Numbered from the stretch's first letter, positions 15,263 through 23,669 are shown. The stretch is DNA of 64,000 nt from Bacillota bacterium (GCA_023454175.1 JAEXRW010000025.1:744001-808000), one strand, 5' to 3'. The notes: generated by a model from the letters alone, not told the origin. A program made the numbers and translations.

Positions 15263-16354
15263 ATGCTGAAAAAATTGACCGTAATCGCCCTCGTTCTCGT
15301 ATCTCTGTTGATTTTGACGTCTTGCGGCGAGGAAGCCGCCCCGGCTTTGAACCCGCAGGAGATACTGGACACGTCAGAGGCTGATTTTTCAAAGGTTCAG
15401 AATTATACATATTCCTTTGCCATAAAGGCTGCCGAATACGCGGAGCCTGTCGTTACCGACGCTCCCGACATCAATACAGGAGAGGAGACCGGTGACGCCA
15501 CGCCCCCTCCCGGCGCTGATCTCGGCGGCGAAGAAGGCGGCGACGGCGGGGATACCGCGGCATCTCCCGAAGCCTCCGTTTCACCCGAGGCCACCGTATC
15601 GCCCGAGGAATCGGCTGAGCCCTCCCCCACTGCTTCCGGCGAAGGCAGCCCCGAGCCCAGTGCGCCCCTGGGTGCGCAGTATGGTTCGGCGTTTACCTCC
15701 AATGTCTTCCTTTCCCCGTTCGCGATAAAATCCTCCCTGGTGGTGGATAACCCCGTGCCGCTCAAGGCGGAGGCGTTTTTCTCGCAGGAAGGCACGGACT
15801 ATTTCATGTACGAAAAGCCGGGCGACGTCTGGATTAACCGCCGTCTGGCCAACGAAAAAACGGTAAACGAATATTTTAAACTGCATTTTGTTGACAGCTA
15901 CGCCATCCTGAAGACATATATAAAGGACCTGAAGGCAGCGGGTACGGAGAAGGACAAGGACGGCAGGGAGTTTGTCAGGCTTGAAGGCATGCTTTCCGCC
16001 GATACCATGCCCATGCTCCTGTTCCAGGCAGGCTTTTCCGTCACAGCAGCCGATACCTCCAAGGTGCTGGGCGATATGCCCCTGAAGATTTGGGTGGACA
16101 GCAAGGATTATAAGCTCAGCCGCATCAGCATCGACCTGACGCAAAACGTGAATGTCCTCATGGATGAAGCGCAGAAGGCGGGCAGCGAGGATGCCGACAT
16201 GACGAAAATAACGCTGACCTATGCTTCCGTATTGGTAGAGTGCACATTCACCGCTTATGATACCACCCCCGCTGTGGAAGTACCCGCCGATGCGAAGGCC
16301 CAGCAGGCGCAGGATTTTAATCCTTATACGACGTCGGATGATGATGCTTCCTGA
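15263..16354 (+). CDS. Lipoprotein with Pro/Ser/Glu-rich linker (LppX/DUF6612-like)
   Basis: A 363-aa lipoprotein: signal peptide ending LTSC (Cys21), a short helix, then a low-complexity linker rich in Pro, Ser, Glu and Gly at about residues 70-135. The C-terminal ~220 residues resemble the LppX/LprG-like antiparallel-sheet fold seen in DUF6612 lipoproteins (features: DYFMYEKPGDVWINRR, LKIWVDSKDYKLSRI). Such folds bind lipids or other hydrophobic ligands in the envelope; the ligand here is unknown. A terminator follows at once, so the gene is a single transcription unit. Confidence 0.75.
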   Translation: MLKKLTVIALVLVSLLILTSCGEEAAPALNPQEILDTSEADFSKVQNYTYSFAIKAAEYAEPVVTDAPDINTGEETGDATPPPGADLGGEEGGDGGDTAASPEASVSPEATVSPEESAEPSPTASGEGSPEPSAPLGAQYGSAFTSNVFLSPFAIKSSLVVDNPVPLKAEAFFSQEGTDYFMYEKPGDVWINRRLANEKTVNEYFKLHFVDSYAILKTYIKDLKAAGTEKDKDGREFVRLEGMLSADTMPMLLFQAGFSVTAADTSKVLGDMPLKIWVDSKDYKLSRISIDLTQNVNVLMDEAQKAGSEDADMTKITLTYASVLVECTFTAYDTTPAVEVPADAKAQQAQDFNPYTTSDDDAS

Positions 16355-16370
16355 TTGGTAATAGATAGCA

Positions 16371-16404
16371 AACAGCCGTTCATGTGCAATGAACGGCTGT
16401 TTTT
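16371..16404 (+). terminator. Terminator after lipoprotein gene
   Basis: A 12-bp perfect stem (AACAGCCGTTCA / TGAACGGCTGTT) is followed by TTTGTTT. Confidence 0.9.
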
Positions 16405-16461
16405 GTTTGCAGGCAAATGTCGATTGCGGCGTTGTAGGAGGTCTTGAATGTAACTATCCCT

Positions 16462-16827
16462 TCAAATAGGGGTAATGATTCGGCGTTTGGCGGCGAATTC
16501 CTTGAGTTCGGTTATCTTCCCCATCTGGTCAAATGTGATCCATGATACGCCGTTAAAACCATCCATATTTCCACTGTAATCGCATTCGAAATACCATTCG
16601 CATACCGTGCTCCCGCCGTCATGGGCAAACCGCCTGATATCCCAGCGCAGTACGGTTCCTATCCGGTTCCAATCCTCAAACCATTGTATTACTTCATCCA
16701 GCCCTTTGTACGCCGGTCCATGGCTCTCGATGTAGGTTACACCCGGATCGAAGATTTCCCTGAGTCCGGCCGGATCTTTTGAGAGCCACGCTTCAAAGTA
16801 TTTTTTGATGGTATCTTCCCTGTTCAT
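16462..16827 (-). CDS. NTF2-like/SnoaL-like domain protein
   Basis: A 121-aa cone-shaped alpha+beta barrel protein. The opening NREDTIKKYFEAWLSKDPAG and VTYIESHGPAYKGLDEVIQW are typical of the SnoaL/nuclear-transport-factor-2-like superfamily, where residues lining the pocket vary with function. Its enzymatic role, if any, cannot be assigned. The ATG at 16827 follows GGGAAATG at short spacing; a longer frame reads antisense through the tRNA-Leu gene and is artefactual. It is divergent from the tRNA gene. Confidence 0.8.
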   Translation of the reverse strand: MNREDTIKKYFEAWLSKDPAGLREIFDPGVTYIESHGPAYKGLDEVIQWFEDWNRIGTVLRWDIRRFAHDGGSTVCEWYFECDYSGNMDGFNGVSWITFDQMGKITELKEFAAKRRIITPI

Positions 16828-16912
16828 TTTTGCATTTCCCTTATAAATAAATGTATTTTTAAGATTCGCGTTTCTATGGTTTGAAACCTTCTTTTTGGGC
16901 GTTTGGCCGGGC

Positions 16913-16941
16913 TTGACACGCATAGGTGCTTGTGATAACAT
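16913..16941 (+). promoter_or_regulatory. tRNA-Leu promoter
   Basis: Consensus TTGACA (16913-16918), 17-bp spacer, TAACAT (16936-16941), about 20 bp before the tRNA 5' end. Confidence 0.85.
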
Positions 16942-16960
16942 TTCTTTGCATTTGAGCCAT

Positions 16961-17047
16961 GCCGAAGTGGTGGAATTGGCAGACGCGCTGGACTCAAAAT
17001 CCTGTGTTGGCAACAACGTGTGGGTTCAAGTCCCACCTTCGGCACCA
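16961..17047 (+). tRNA. tRNA-Leu (anticodon CAA)
   Basis: An 87-nt class II tRNA. The acceptor stem GCCGAAG pairs with CTTCGGC, the D-arm is GGAATTGGCAGACGC, the anticodon loop CTCAAAA gives CAA (reads UUG), and there is a long variable arm and a T-loop GGTTCAAGTCC. CCA is encoded (17045-17047). The anticodon stem has one U-U mismatch at the second pair. Its last 18 bases recur 170 bp downstream. Confidence 0.95.
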
Positions 17048-17081
17048 ATAAAAAATGCCCTGCGAAAGCAGGGTGTTTTTT
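17048..17081 (+). terminator. tRNA-Leu terminator
   Basis: AAAAAATGCCCTGC-GAAA-GCAGGGTGTTTTTT: a 6-bp GC core with A/T extension and T run right after the CCA end. Confidence 0.88.
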
Positions 17082-17083
17082 AT

Positions 17084-17440
17084 TCAGGTGGGACTTGAAC
17101 CCGCGAGGGCGCGAAGCGTAAAAAATGATGCTGTGCATCATTTTTAGCTGAGCGGCGTGAGGGCTTGCCCCGAACGCAAATGGACGCGTAGCGGACATGG
17201 TCCCACCTTCGGCACCAATAAAAGCATCCTGCGAGAGCAGGGTGCTTTTATTGTCTTCAGAGTGGGACTTGAACCCGCGAGGCACAAAGCGTTAAAGAAA
17301 TAATGCGTGCATTATTTCTAGCTGAGTGGGGTTATGGGAAACAATACTGTGTATTGTTTTCAGTCGAGCGAAGCGATAATATATCCATTATGTGTATCTT
17401 TTCCGTTGTGCTCGAGCGGCGTAAGCTATTGATAAAGGGA
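17084..17440. repeat. Degenerate tandem units with tRNA T-arm-like tags and hairpins
   Basis: Two diverged units begin GTGGGACTTGAACCCGCGAGG (17090 and 17262), a reverse-oriented copy of the T-arm/variable-arm sequence. Each continues to AAGCGT(T)AAA, then an AT-rich hairpin (AAAAATGATG/CATCATTTTT; AGAAATAATG/CATTATTTCT), then AGCTGAGYGGNGT. A third hairpin (GAAACAATAC/GTATTGTTTTC) ends AGTCGAGCGAAGCG, and GCTCGAGCGGCGTAAGC follows near 17411. No credible protein is encoded; open frames here are antisense artefacts. The stretch reads as repeat debris beside a tRNA integration site. Confidence 0.65.
17200..17252 (+). repeat. Second copy of tRNA-Leu 3' end plus terminator
   Basis: GTCCCACCTTCGGCACCAAT at 17201-17220 repeats the tRNA 3' end at 17031-17050. 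It is followed by a similar terminator hairpin (AAAAGCATCCTGC-GAGA-GCAGGGTGCTTTT). A short direct repeat of a tRNA 3' end is the usual footprint of site-specific integration (att site). Confidence 0.75.
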
Positions 17441-17497
17441 ATTCAATTTTTGTCGGTAAGTGTTATCAGTCTGTTTTTGAAATAAGGAGGGACCATC

Positions 17498-18052
17498 ATG
17501 CTGATATGTAAACAGGATAAACAGCCCGTAGAGTTTATACCATGGTTCACATTTGTTTTCAGCGAGCGCTTCATGGATCAAACGCAGGCGTCCTTTGAAA
17601 CCTATCGGATGGGTTGGAACCCGTTCTCTCCGATTTCTTATGACCCCGAATATAAAGATTATAAAAGATATCATCCTCATGGCATTACCTTGCGGGTACT
17701 GTTGATCAATTTGGACTGTTTTGATGAGGAAAAACCCATTGTCGGCTTGCACAGTTTTTTCCCGATACCGATAAAAGGCGCTGCGTATGATCATTGCATG
17801 GAGACAGATGGATATGTGGACTATGGATATCCTACAGGGAAGCAGCTTTGTTTATTTATGAAACTGCACCGGAGCGAAAAAATGGATCAGGGGATTCAAA
17901 TCATTGAATATGTTCCCGAGCCATTTAGATCCATGCTTGACCACCCTTCCTATGCAGTATTGGCCTTTGATGCGGAGAAAGAGTTTACGGTTTCTATGCT
18001 TTATCAAAATCAGGATGGTATGATTGAGAATTTATTCACATATCAGTATTAG
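17498..18052 (+). CDS. Hypothetical protein, 184 aa
   Basis: No family recognised. The protein is soluble, without signal peptide or membrane helix, rich in aromatic residues (WFTFVFSERF, YRMGWNPFSPISYDPEYKDY) and with an acidic C-terminal half. AAGGAGGG at about 8 nt before the ATG gives strong support for translation. It stands alone, flanked by the tRNA-Leu tail repeats upstream and a third tRNA-terminator-like hairpin downstream, so it could be cargo of an integrated element. No function proposed. Confidence 0.7.
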   Translation: MLICKQDKQPVEFIPWFTFVFSERFMDQTQASFETYRMGWNPFSPISYDPEYKDYKRYHPHGITLRVLLINLDCFDEEKPIVGLHSFFPIPIKGAAYDHCMETDGYVDYGYPTGKQLCLFMKLHRSEKMDQGIQIIEYVPEPFRSMLDHPSYAVLAFDAEKEFTVSMLYQNQDGMIENLFTYQY

Positions 18053-18130
18053 CGGTTTCACAACTGATGTGCACCCGCGTAAGCCAATTATGATTAAAGA
18101 CCCAAAAGTGTTGATTAATTGACAGTAGCC

Positions 18131-18166
18131 TATTCAAAAAGCATCCTGCGCAACAGGGTGTTTTTT
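18131..18166 (+). terminator. Terminator resembling those of the tRNA-Leu repeats
   Basis: AAAAAGCATCCTG-CGCA-ACAGGGTGTTTTTTT, nearly the same sequence as the hairpin at 17218-17252. It serves the 184-aa gene. Confidence 0.8.
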
Positions 18167-18512
18167 TGAATTGATGATGCTGGGGCCTGAGCAATAGATC
18201 GTGCGGACGTTAAACGATACTGTTCAATCTTATTGTCAGGTCGAAACGCCGCGGCTAAAGTTTGGCCTGAACGATTCGCTTCTGGTAAATACACCCTTAT
18301 TAATCCATGAATTATCTATGGCGGATTTTGTCGGATTATTGTAATATATACTCTTAAATATGTACGTTCATGTGTGATGTAATATGGATCGTTGTTTTTA
18401 TGAACGCTGTGTTGTGTACAGGTTCACTGACCCAAATCCGGGCGATTGGCAGGTAGTTCACCCGGATTTGTTATGGGCCGATGCACCTGGCATTTGGATA
18501 AAGGGGTAGGTA
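18167..18512. other. Intergenic region before NfrB-type gene
   Basis: No gene seen. It contains one long-loop inverted repeat, AAATCCGGG (18435-18443) with CCCGGATTT (18462-18470), close to the next start codon. This could be a leader hairpin but has no T run. I looked for c-di-GMP riboswitch motifs and found none. Confidence 0.45.
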
Positions 18513-20555
18513 ATGATGGAACAAATTATACAAACCATTGGATTGATCGTTGCGCTGGGCTTCATTGTTTTCAGTATTGACGATCTGTTCTGGGATATAT
18601 TCAGTATCATACGCAACATCAGGCGCGGAGAGGTCTCGCGCCTGCCCATTGAGCACCTGGATGCCGTTCCTCCGAAATTGCTTGCGGTGATGGTTGCCGC
18701 ATGGCACGAGGACAATGTGCTGGAGTCTGTCATTGAGAATATGATAGCCTCCGTTCAATATCCGCAATCGATGTACCATATTTTTATCGGCGTCTATCCC
18801 AATGACGGTCCCACCATGGATGCTGTCACCAGGCTGGAGCAGCGATATGAAAATGTGCATATGGTCGTAAATGTCCGCCCGGGTCCCACCTGCAAGGCGG
18901 ATAACATCAACAACATTATACGGTATATCCAGCAGTTTGAGCGCACGCACCAATGGCGCTTCAGCTCGGTTACGATCCATGATTCTGAGGATGTGGTGCA
19001 TCCCTACGAACTCAAGCTCACAAACTATCTGCTTGAGTCCTATGACGTGATGCAGTTTCCCGTGATCCCGCTGCAGAAAATGCCGGCTTTGAAAAACATT
19101 CTCCGCGGGATGACGGTCGGCACATATGCCGACGAGTTTGCCGAAAACCATTACAGGATGATGGGCGCACGGGAAGCCATGTCCGCCGTGGTCCCATCCG
19201 CCGGGACAGGCTTTGTCATATCCCATGCGGTGATGGATGCCTTCGGGGATGAACCGCTTTGCCCTGAAGACAGTCTGACCGAGGATTATAAATTATCCCT
19301 GATATTGGCCAAACGAGGCTTCAATACGCATTTTGTATTGGAGAAGGTTCCGCGTCTGATGGACAATAATACCGTGCGGTGGGATTTCGTTGCGACGCGG
19401 AGCTTTTTCCCCGATACCTTCAGGACCGCCGTCAGGCAAAAAACGCGCTGGATTTATGGCATTACGATGCAGTCTGCCAAAATCTCCGAAATGTTCAAAT
19501 CCAGCAGGATAGGGTTTACCGGCCGGTATTCGCTTTACAAGGACCTGAAAGCCAAGTTGAGCAACATCATGGTGTTGCCCGGCTACCTTGTTTTTCTTTA
19601 CTATATCGCGTCATTGTTTGTTGCCCTTCCCTATATGTATCCCCAGGGATCGTTTGCATACCAGCTTTGCGTGTTTTTGACGTTCATGATGGTTTTCCGC
19701 CAGATCATGCGGGCTGTTGCGATCACGAATTTCTATGGATTCAAAAGCATGGCCGTTGCTTGCCTGCTGCCCCCGCTCATGCCCATCCGCCTGGTTTGGG
19801 GCAACCTCATCAACATGTCGGCGACCTTCCAGGCGTGGAAGCTTTACTTTCGCGGGACGGGTAGCAAAAAGAGAAGGAAAAAGGTTGCCTGGAGCAAAAC
19901 GGACCACGTATTCCTGCAGAAGCAGGTCCTGACCCGCTACTACCGCAATATCGGGGATATATTGCTGGAAAAGCAGTACACCGATGTCAGCACGCTGAGT
20001 GCTGCACTCAGGCAGAGCAAGGATGAAGGCTCGCGCGTTGGCGAAGTCCTCCTGCGTCAGGGTTCCGTGTCTGAAGAACAACTCCTGGAGTCCGCCGCGG
20101 GTGTCCGGCACAGGCTCTTTGTAAAAAATATGGCGGCGTTTTCCGGCGGTCTTGCAGGGGCGTTTGATAAGGAGCTGCTTAAAAGGCTGCTTGTATATCC
20201 GCTTTTCAAGACGGAAAAAGGCTATGTTTTTGCGATGACGGAAGGATCAGTCGTCGGGGAGTTGCCTGGTTTGCTCAGCCTTCCGTTGGAAGCCTGCGGG
20301 TTTGTTTATGCCACAAAAGCGGGTATCCTGGGGGCCATTGGCAGCGAAAGTGACACTGCGTCCCAAGCCTATCGATTGATCAATGAATATATGCTATCCG
20401 GCTCCATTACCTGGGAGCAGGCTGTAGTCGCGCTGGACTGGTATGATTTTGCGACGGATATACTGGCTTACATGGGACTGAAGGAATCTTGTTACACTAA
20501 AGTGGGATCGTGCGTTCCTCCAAATCGCGAGGAGCTTGCTATGGTGCACGCATGA
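18513..20555 (+). CDS. NfrB-type membrane glycosyltransferase with MshEN-like domain
   Basis: A 680-aa protein: an N-terminal helix, a GT2-like catalytic domain, a cluster of membrane helices at about 345-440, and a C-terminal MshEN/GspE-N-like region (RVGEVLLRQGSVSEEQLLES near 515). Catalytic landmarks are HDSED (156-160), TEDYKLSLIL (256-265) and RQKTRW (308-313), the Q/RxxRW motif of processive transferases. The layout matches E. coli NfrB, a c-di-GMP-binding transferase needed for phage N4 adsorption. It probably makes or modifies a surface polysaccharide. The start follows GGGGTAGGT; two adjacent ATGs are possible. A GT39-like gene follows after 45 bp. Confidence 0.82.
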   Translation: MMEQIIQTIGLIVALGFIVFSIDDLFWDIFSIIRNIRRGEVSRLPIEHLDAVPPKLLAVMVAAWHEDNVLESVIENMIASVQYPQSMYHIFIGVYPNDGPTMDAVTRLEQRYENVHMVVNVRPGPTCKADNINNIIRYIQQFERTHQWRFSSVTIHDSEDVVHPYELKLTNYLLESYDVMQFPVIPLQKMPALKNILRGMTVGTYADEFAENHYRMMGAREAMSAVVPSAGTGFVISHAVMDAFGDEPLCPEDSLTEDYKLSLILAKRGFNTHFVLEKVPRLMDNNTVRWDFVATRSFFPDTFRTAVRQKTRWIYGITMQSAKISEMFKSSRIGFTGRYSLYKDLKAKLSNIMVLPGYLVFLYYIASLFVALPYMYPQGSFAYQLCVFLTFMMVFRQIMRAVAITNFYGFKSMAVACLLPPLMPIRLVWGNLINMSATFQAWKLYFRGTGSKKRRKKVAWSKTDHVFLQKQVLTRYYRNIGDILLEKQYTDVSTLSAALRQSKDEGSRVGEVLLRQGSVSEEQLLESAAGVRHRLFVKNMAAFSGGLAGAFDKELLKRLLVYPLFKTEKGYVFAMTEGSVVGELPGLLSLPLEACGFVYATKAGILGAIGSESDTASQAYRLINEYMLSGSITWEQAVVALDWYDFATDILAYMGLKESCYTKVGSCVPPNREELAMVHA

Positions 20556-20600
20556 TCATCCGGGATTTACAAATGCTGAATCGTTCGGGGAGTAGACAGT

Positions 20601-22175
20601 ATGGCTGTAAAAAGGAACTGGTTTGTTTACCTGATACTCGTGGTTTTTGAAATATGTGCTGCATATGCCTTGTTCAGCGCTATGATGGATTTTGCCGGCA
20701 GCACGGAGTATCCATACCTTTGGTATGGGATTATCCTATGTGCTTTTGCAGCGGCTTTGGTCCTTGTCCATGTCGCCTCGAAATACATGGCACAGTTGGG
20801 TCTTCCCGGCATTCTGGCTGCGAAGACGCGGCAAAGCGTCGTCATTGAACGGTCGGTCGTTGCCGCGGTGATCTTGGCCAGTGCCGCGGTCAGGATATGG
20901 GTGATCTTGGAGTTCCCCATCACCCCGTCATCCGACTATCAGGTTTATTACCAGGTTGCCGACCTTCTCTCAAAAGGTACTCTGAGCTCCTCCGGTTACA
21001 GCGGTTACATTGCGGAGTTTCCGCATGTCATCGGTTATCCCTTTATCCTGTCCCTTCTTTTCCGCATCACGGGGCCGTCTTTCCAGGCCGGGTTTTATCT
21101 GAATCTGGCGGCCAGCCTGGCCTCCGTGTTTTTCACCTGGCGCATTGCCCGCACGCTCTGCGGACGTCTGGGCGGCATGGTCGCGCTGGTTGCGGCGGCA
21201 TTCTGGCCTTCCCAGATATTATATGGGTCAGTTCTGGCATCCGAACCCGTCTTTACCTGTTTCCTGCTTTTATGCATATGGCTTTTCATTTATCTGTACC
21301 GGTATCCGGTGCGTTTGGGCAACAGGGAAAGCGCCATGTTCCTTTGCTTCCTGCTGGGTATCGCCCTCGCACTGGCAAACGCCGTTCGGCCCCTGTCGGA
21401 GATTCTTCTTGTTGCTGTGGTTCTCTGCTTTTTGCCCTTTGTTGTCCGGTTCGATAAAAATGAAAGGATGCTCAATGGAAAGGTGAGCCGGGCCTCCTGC
21501 CAGGGCTGGTTCCTCTCCCTGGTCGTATTGTTCAGCTTCTTCGTCTGCAGCCAGCTGATTTCCATGTCTATTTCCAGCACCATCGCCTACAGGCTGCCCG
21601 GGAGCGATGTATCCTATGGCTTCAATCTTATGGTTGGCCTCAACAAGGATTCAAAAGGCACCTGGAACCAGCAGGATGCGGATTTCTTTGCACAGGTGTT
21701 TGCCTCCACCAATTCCCCGCAGGCGGCTCATAAGGCCAGTGTGGACGTTGCGTTGCAGCGCATTGGCAGCGACCCTGTCGGCATTTCCAACCTGGCGTTG
21801 GAAAAATTCACGTCTCTTTGGAAAAATGACGATTACGCGCGGGAATGGACCAGGCTCTTTCTGGGTCAACAGGGCGGCCTGAGCCCGGAACGTCAGGATA
21901 TCATTGACCGGTTCACCGATTGGAACGATTTTTTCTACCTGTTCGGCATATTCTTTTCTGCTATTTTTGGCATACAGTTGTTCAGGCGTAAAGACGCAAG
22001 CCCTGCGCAGGTCCTTATTCTCCTGTTTGTCGGCACGGCTTTTCTGCATATGTTCCTGGAGATCCAGAACCGTTACCATTATTTTATTCTGCCAGTCTTT
22101 GTGATCCTGTCTTCCATGGGTATTGCGGGAATATTCAGGAGTCATGTCGGCAGGCAAAAGCAAAAAATGATTTGA
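20601..22175 (+). CDS. GT39/ArnT-like integral membrane glycosyltransferase
   Basis: A 524-aa protein with about eleven transmembrane helices. The first large external loop has TPSSDYQVYYQVADLL, with the acidic residue expected in GT-C enzymes that use polyprenyl-phosphate sugars (protein mannosyltransferase and ArnT relatives). A later extracytoplasmic segment (residues about 335-440) is soluble. GGGGAG precedes the ATG. It lies 45 bp after the NfrB-type gene on the same strand, so the pair likely acts in one surface glycan pathway. Donor and acceptor sugars cannot be read from sequence. Confidence 0.8.
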   Translation: MAVKRNWFVYLILVVFEICAAYALFSAMMDFAGSTEYPYLWYGIILCAFAAALVLVHVASKYMAQLGLPGILAAKTRQSVVIERSVVAAVILASAAVRIWVILEFPITPSSDYQVYYQVADLLSKGTLSSSGYSGYIAEFPHVIGYPFILSLLFRITGPSFQAGFYLNLAASLASVFFTWRIARTLCGRLGGMVALVAAAFWPSQILYGSVLASEPVFTCFLLLCIWLFIYLYRYPVRLGNRESAMFLCFLLGIALALANAVRPLSEILLVAVVLCFLPFVVRFDKNERMLNGKVSRASCQGWFLSLVVLFSFFVCSQLISMSISSTIAYRLPGSDVSYGFNLMVGLNKDSKGTWNQQDADFFAQVFASTNSPQAAHKASVDVALQRIGSDPVGISNLALEKFTSLWKNDDYAREWTRLFLGQQGGLSPERQDIIDRFTDWNDFFYLFGIFFSAIFGIQLFRRKDASPAQVLILLFVGTAFLHMFLEIQNRYHYFILPVFVILSSMGIAGIFRSHVGRQKQKMI

Positions 22176-22358
22176 GCCGGAGAAGTAGAGTATGAAGTAT
22201 ACCGTTCTTTACGTTATAAAAGGTTAGATGCCCGTTATTGGAGATATAAAGCCGGAAGCACTCGTGTTCATCCGGCCAAATACGGAGCATGCAGCAGATT
22301 TTTCGATTCCTCGGGGTTCAGTGCCACGAGTATTTATTGCACTTTCGTTGGGACCGCC

Positions 22359-22859
22359 TTATGTATCATTTAGATTGGACTTGCTTTTCAGCCCATGTAG
22401 ATGCTGGAGATGGATACCTATGTGGCCTGTGCCCAGTATGAGTACCGCCAGTATCAGCCATATTACTTTCCCGTATATGCCCAGCAGCAGGAAGGCCGCT
22501 ACCGGCAGACTCGCAAGAGGCACAGGAATACCCAAGAAGCTTCTGTAGAAGTATTCCGTTGTGTGCCCTTTCGTAAAATACCGTATCCAGCATATCTCGT
22601 ACAGGACCATCAGGATAAAAGATGCCCCCAGCCATATGCTCCATATTGAAACGGGTGCCAGGTTAAAATCGCTGAATATGAGAGCAGTGCAGGTTACGCA
22701 CACCTGTCCTGTGCGTTCAAACAGCAATAGTATTTTGTTCTCTTTTGTGATGATTGCATCGTAGCCTTGGGGTTTGTTTCTGGTCCAGATGATGTTCGGT
22801 ACGAACAGCATCAGCAAATAAATGAGGCCCACGTATGAAAATCCAAAATGCCCCAGCAT
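22359..22859 (-). CDS. Conserved membrane protein, unknown
   Basis: A 166-aa protein with about five predicted transmembrane segments (e.g. VGLIYLLMLFVPNIIW and GKVIWLILAVLILGTGHIGI). The motif FGFSYVGLIYLLMLFVPN and His-rich end GHIGIHLQHLH are visible, but I cannot name the family. AAGGAGG at 6 nt supports the ATG at 22859. It converges with the GT39 gene. A membrane role without defined substrate is all that can be stated. Confidence 0.72.
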   Translation of the reverse strand: MLGHFGFSYVGLIYLLMLFVPNIIWTRNKPQGYDAIITKENKILLLFERTGQVCVTCTALIFSDFNLAPVSIWSIWLGASFILMVLYEICWIRYFTKGHTTEYFYRSFLGIPVPLASLPVAAFLLLGIYGKVIWLILAVLILGTGHIGIHLQHLHGLKSKSNLNDT

Positions 22860-23024
22860 GGAGATCCTCCTTATAACGGGAAATCAGCTTTCCATGTTTC
22901 CTGCGTATTATATCAAACGGTCATGGATGTTTATAGTATCCACATTGGTTTTTGGCCTGTGATGTAAATGGTTTATCCGGATGATGCCCGAGATAAGCCC
23001 GCTGAGTGCAATTACGAATAAATA

Positions 23025-23048
23025 AAACCTGCACGAAGCAGGCTTTAT
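23025..23048 (-). terminator. Terminator at end of copper locus
   Basis: AAAGCCTGC-TTCGT-GCAGGTTTTAT on the minus strand, 25 bp past the DUF2318 gene stop. Confidence 0.8.
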
Positions 23049-23072
23049 CGTTTAAAAGTTGATATTTGGTAT

Positions 23073-23612
23073 TCAATTCGTCTTCCAGTTCGCGAATAGT
23101 TCTTTGTACTGCTCCAGAAAATCTGCAGATATCGAGATGGTCGTACCGTCGTCTGTTTTATCCCCTTCCAGTATGGGCACAGGTGTGCATCCGTTCTTTT
23201 CTTTTTCGATCTGGGAGATTTTAAACCGGTTGCCGCAGTTCTGGCAGACCAGTACGTCGCCTTCCTGTTTGTAATACCCTCTTCCGGAATCAAAACAGAC
23301 CTGGCATGTGTTGAGAGCCGTGCGGATGGTGCCGTCCGGCGCCTGTACAGCCAGGACTTCCATCTTCGTGTCCCCCGCCTGGTACGGGATGAATTTGGCT
23401 GTGCTGGTGATTTCACTCTTGTTGATCGAGATCCCCGCTCCTGTGAATGACGCCTGGCCTGCTGTGGCGGTATCCGGGGTTGAAGACGGGTTGCTTCGTG
23501 CTGCGCCGCTGCAGCCCGAAAGCACGAGTATAGCCCCTGTTAATACCGCGGTGGCAAGGAGAAGGGTTTTGATGCCGTTTTTGTTTTTTGGTCTGTTCTT
23601 GCTGTCAACCAT
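23073..23612 (-). CDS. DUF2318 lipoprotein with CxxC pairs
   Basis: A 179-aa lipoprotein with a twin-basic N-terminus, a hydrophobic helix and the lipobox LSGC (Cys34). The C-terminal domain has NTCQVCFDSGRGYY and VCQNCGNRF, the paired CxxC motifs of DUF2318, a family thought to bind a metal or Fe-S cofactor at the outer membrane face. The start MVDSK at 23612 is preferred because GAGGT lies about 10 nt upstream; the ATG 9 bp earlier is too close. It is the last gene of the copper/heavy-metal cluster, 57 bp after the sensor kinase. Confidence 0.83.
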   Translation of the reverse strand: MVDSKNRPKNKNGIKTLLLATAVLTGAILVLSGCSGAARSNPSSTPDTATAGQASFTGAGISINKSEITSTAKFIPYQAGDTKMEVLAVQAPDGTIRTALNTCQVCFDSGRGYYKQEGDVLVCQNCGNRFKISQIEKEKNGCTPVPILEGDKTDDGTTISISADFLEQYKELFANWKTN

Positions 23613-23669
23613 TATATTCATACCTCGCTGCTTTGTTTGCATTCAGGTTAGCACAGCAATATGTAGGTT

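Noticed and set aside
16824..17285. Long minus-strand ORF across tRNA-Leu and its repeats
   Set aside because: Its sequence contains the VPKVGLEPTRCCQHRILSP stretch known from antisense translation of tRNA-Leu, plus PRGFKSH repeats from T-arm copies. It has no start signal and is an artefact.
18167..18512. c-di-GMP riboswitch before the NfrB-type gene
   Set aside because: The inverted repeat CCGGG...CCCGG lacks the conserved GEMM core and a terminator run.
22228..22548. Plus-strand ORF after the GT39 gene
   Set aside because: It lies mostly antisense to the 166-aa membrane protein gene, has no ribosome binding site and no recognisable domain.
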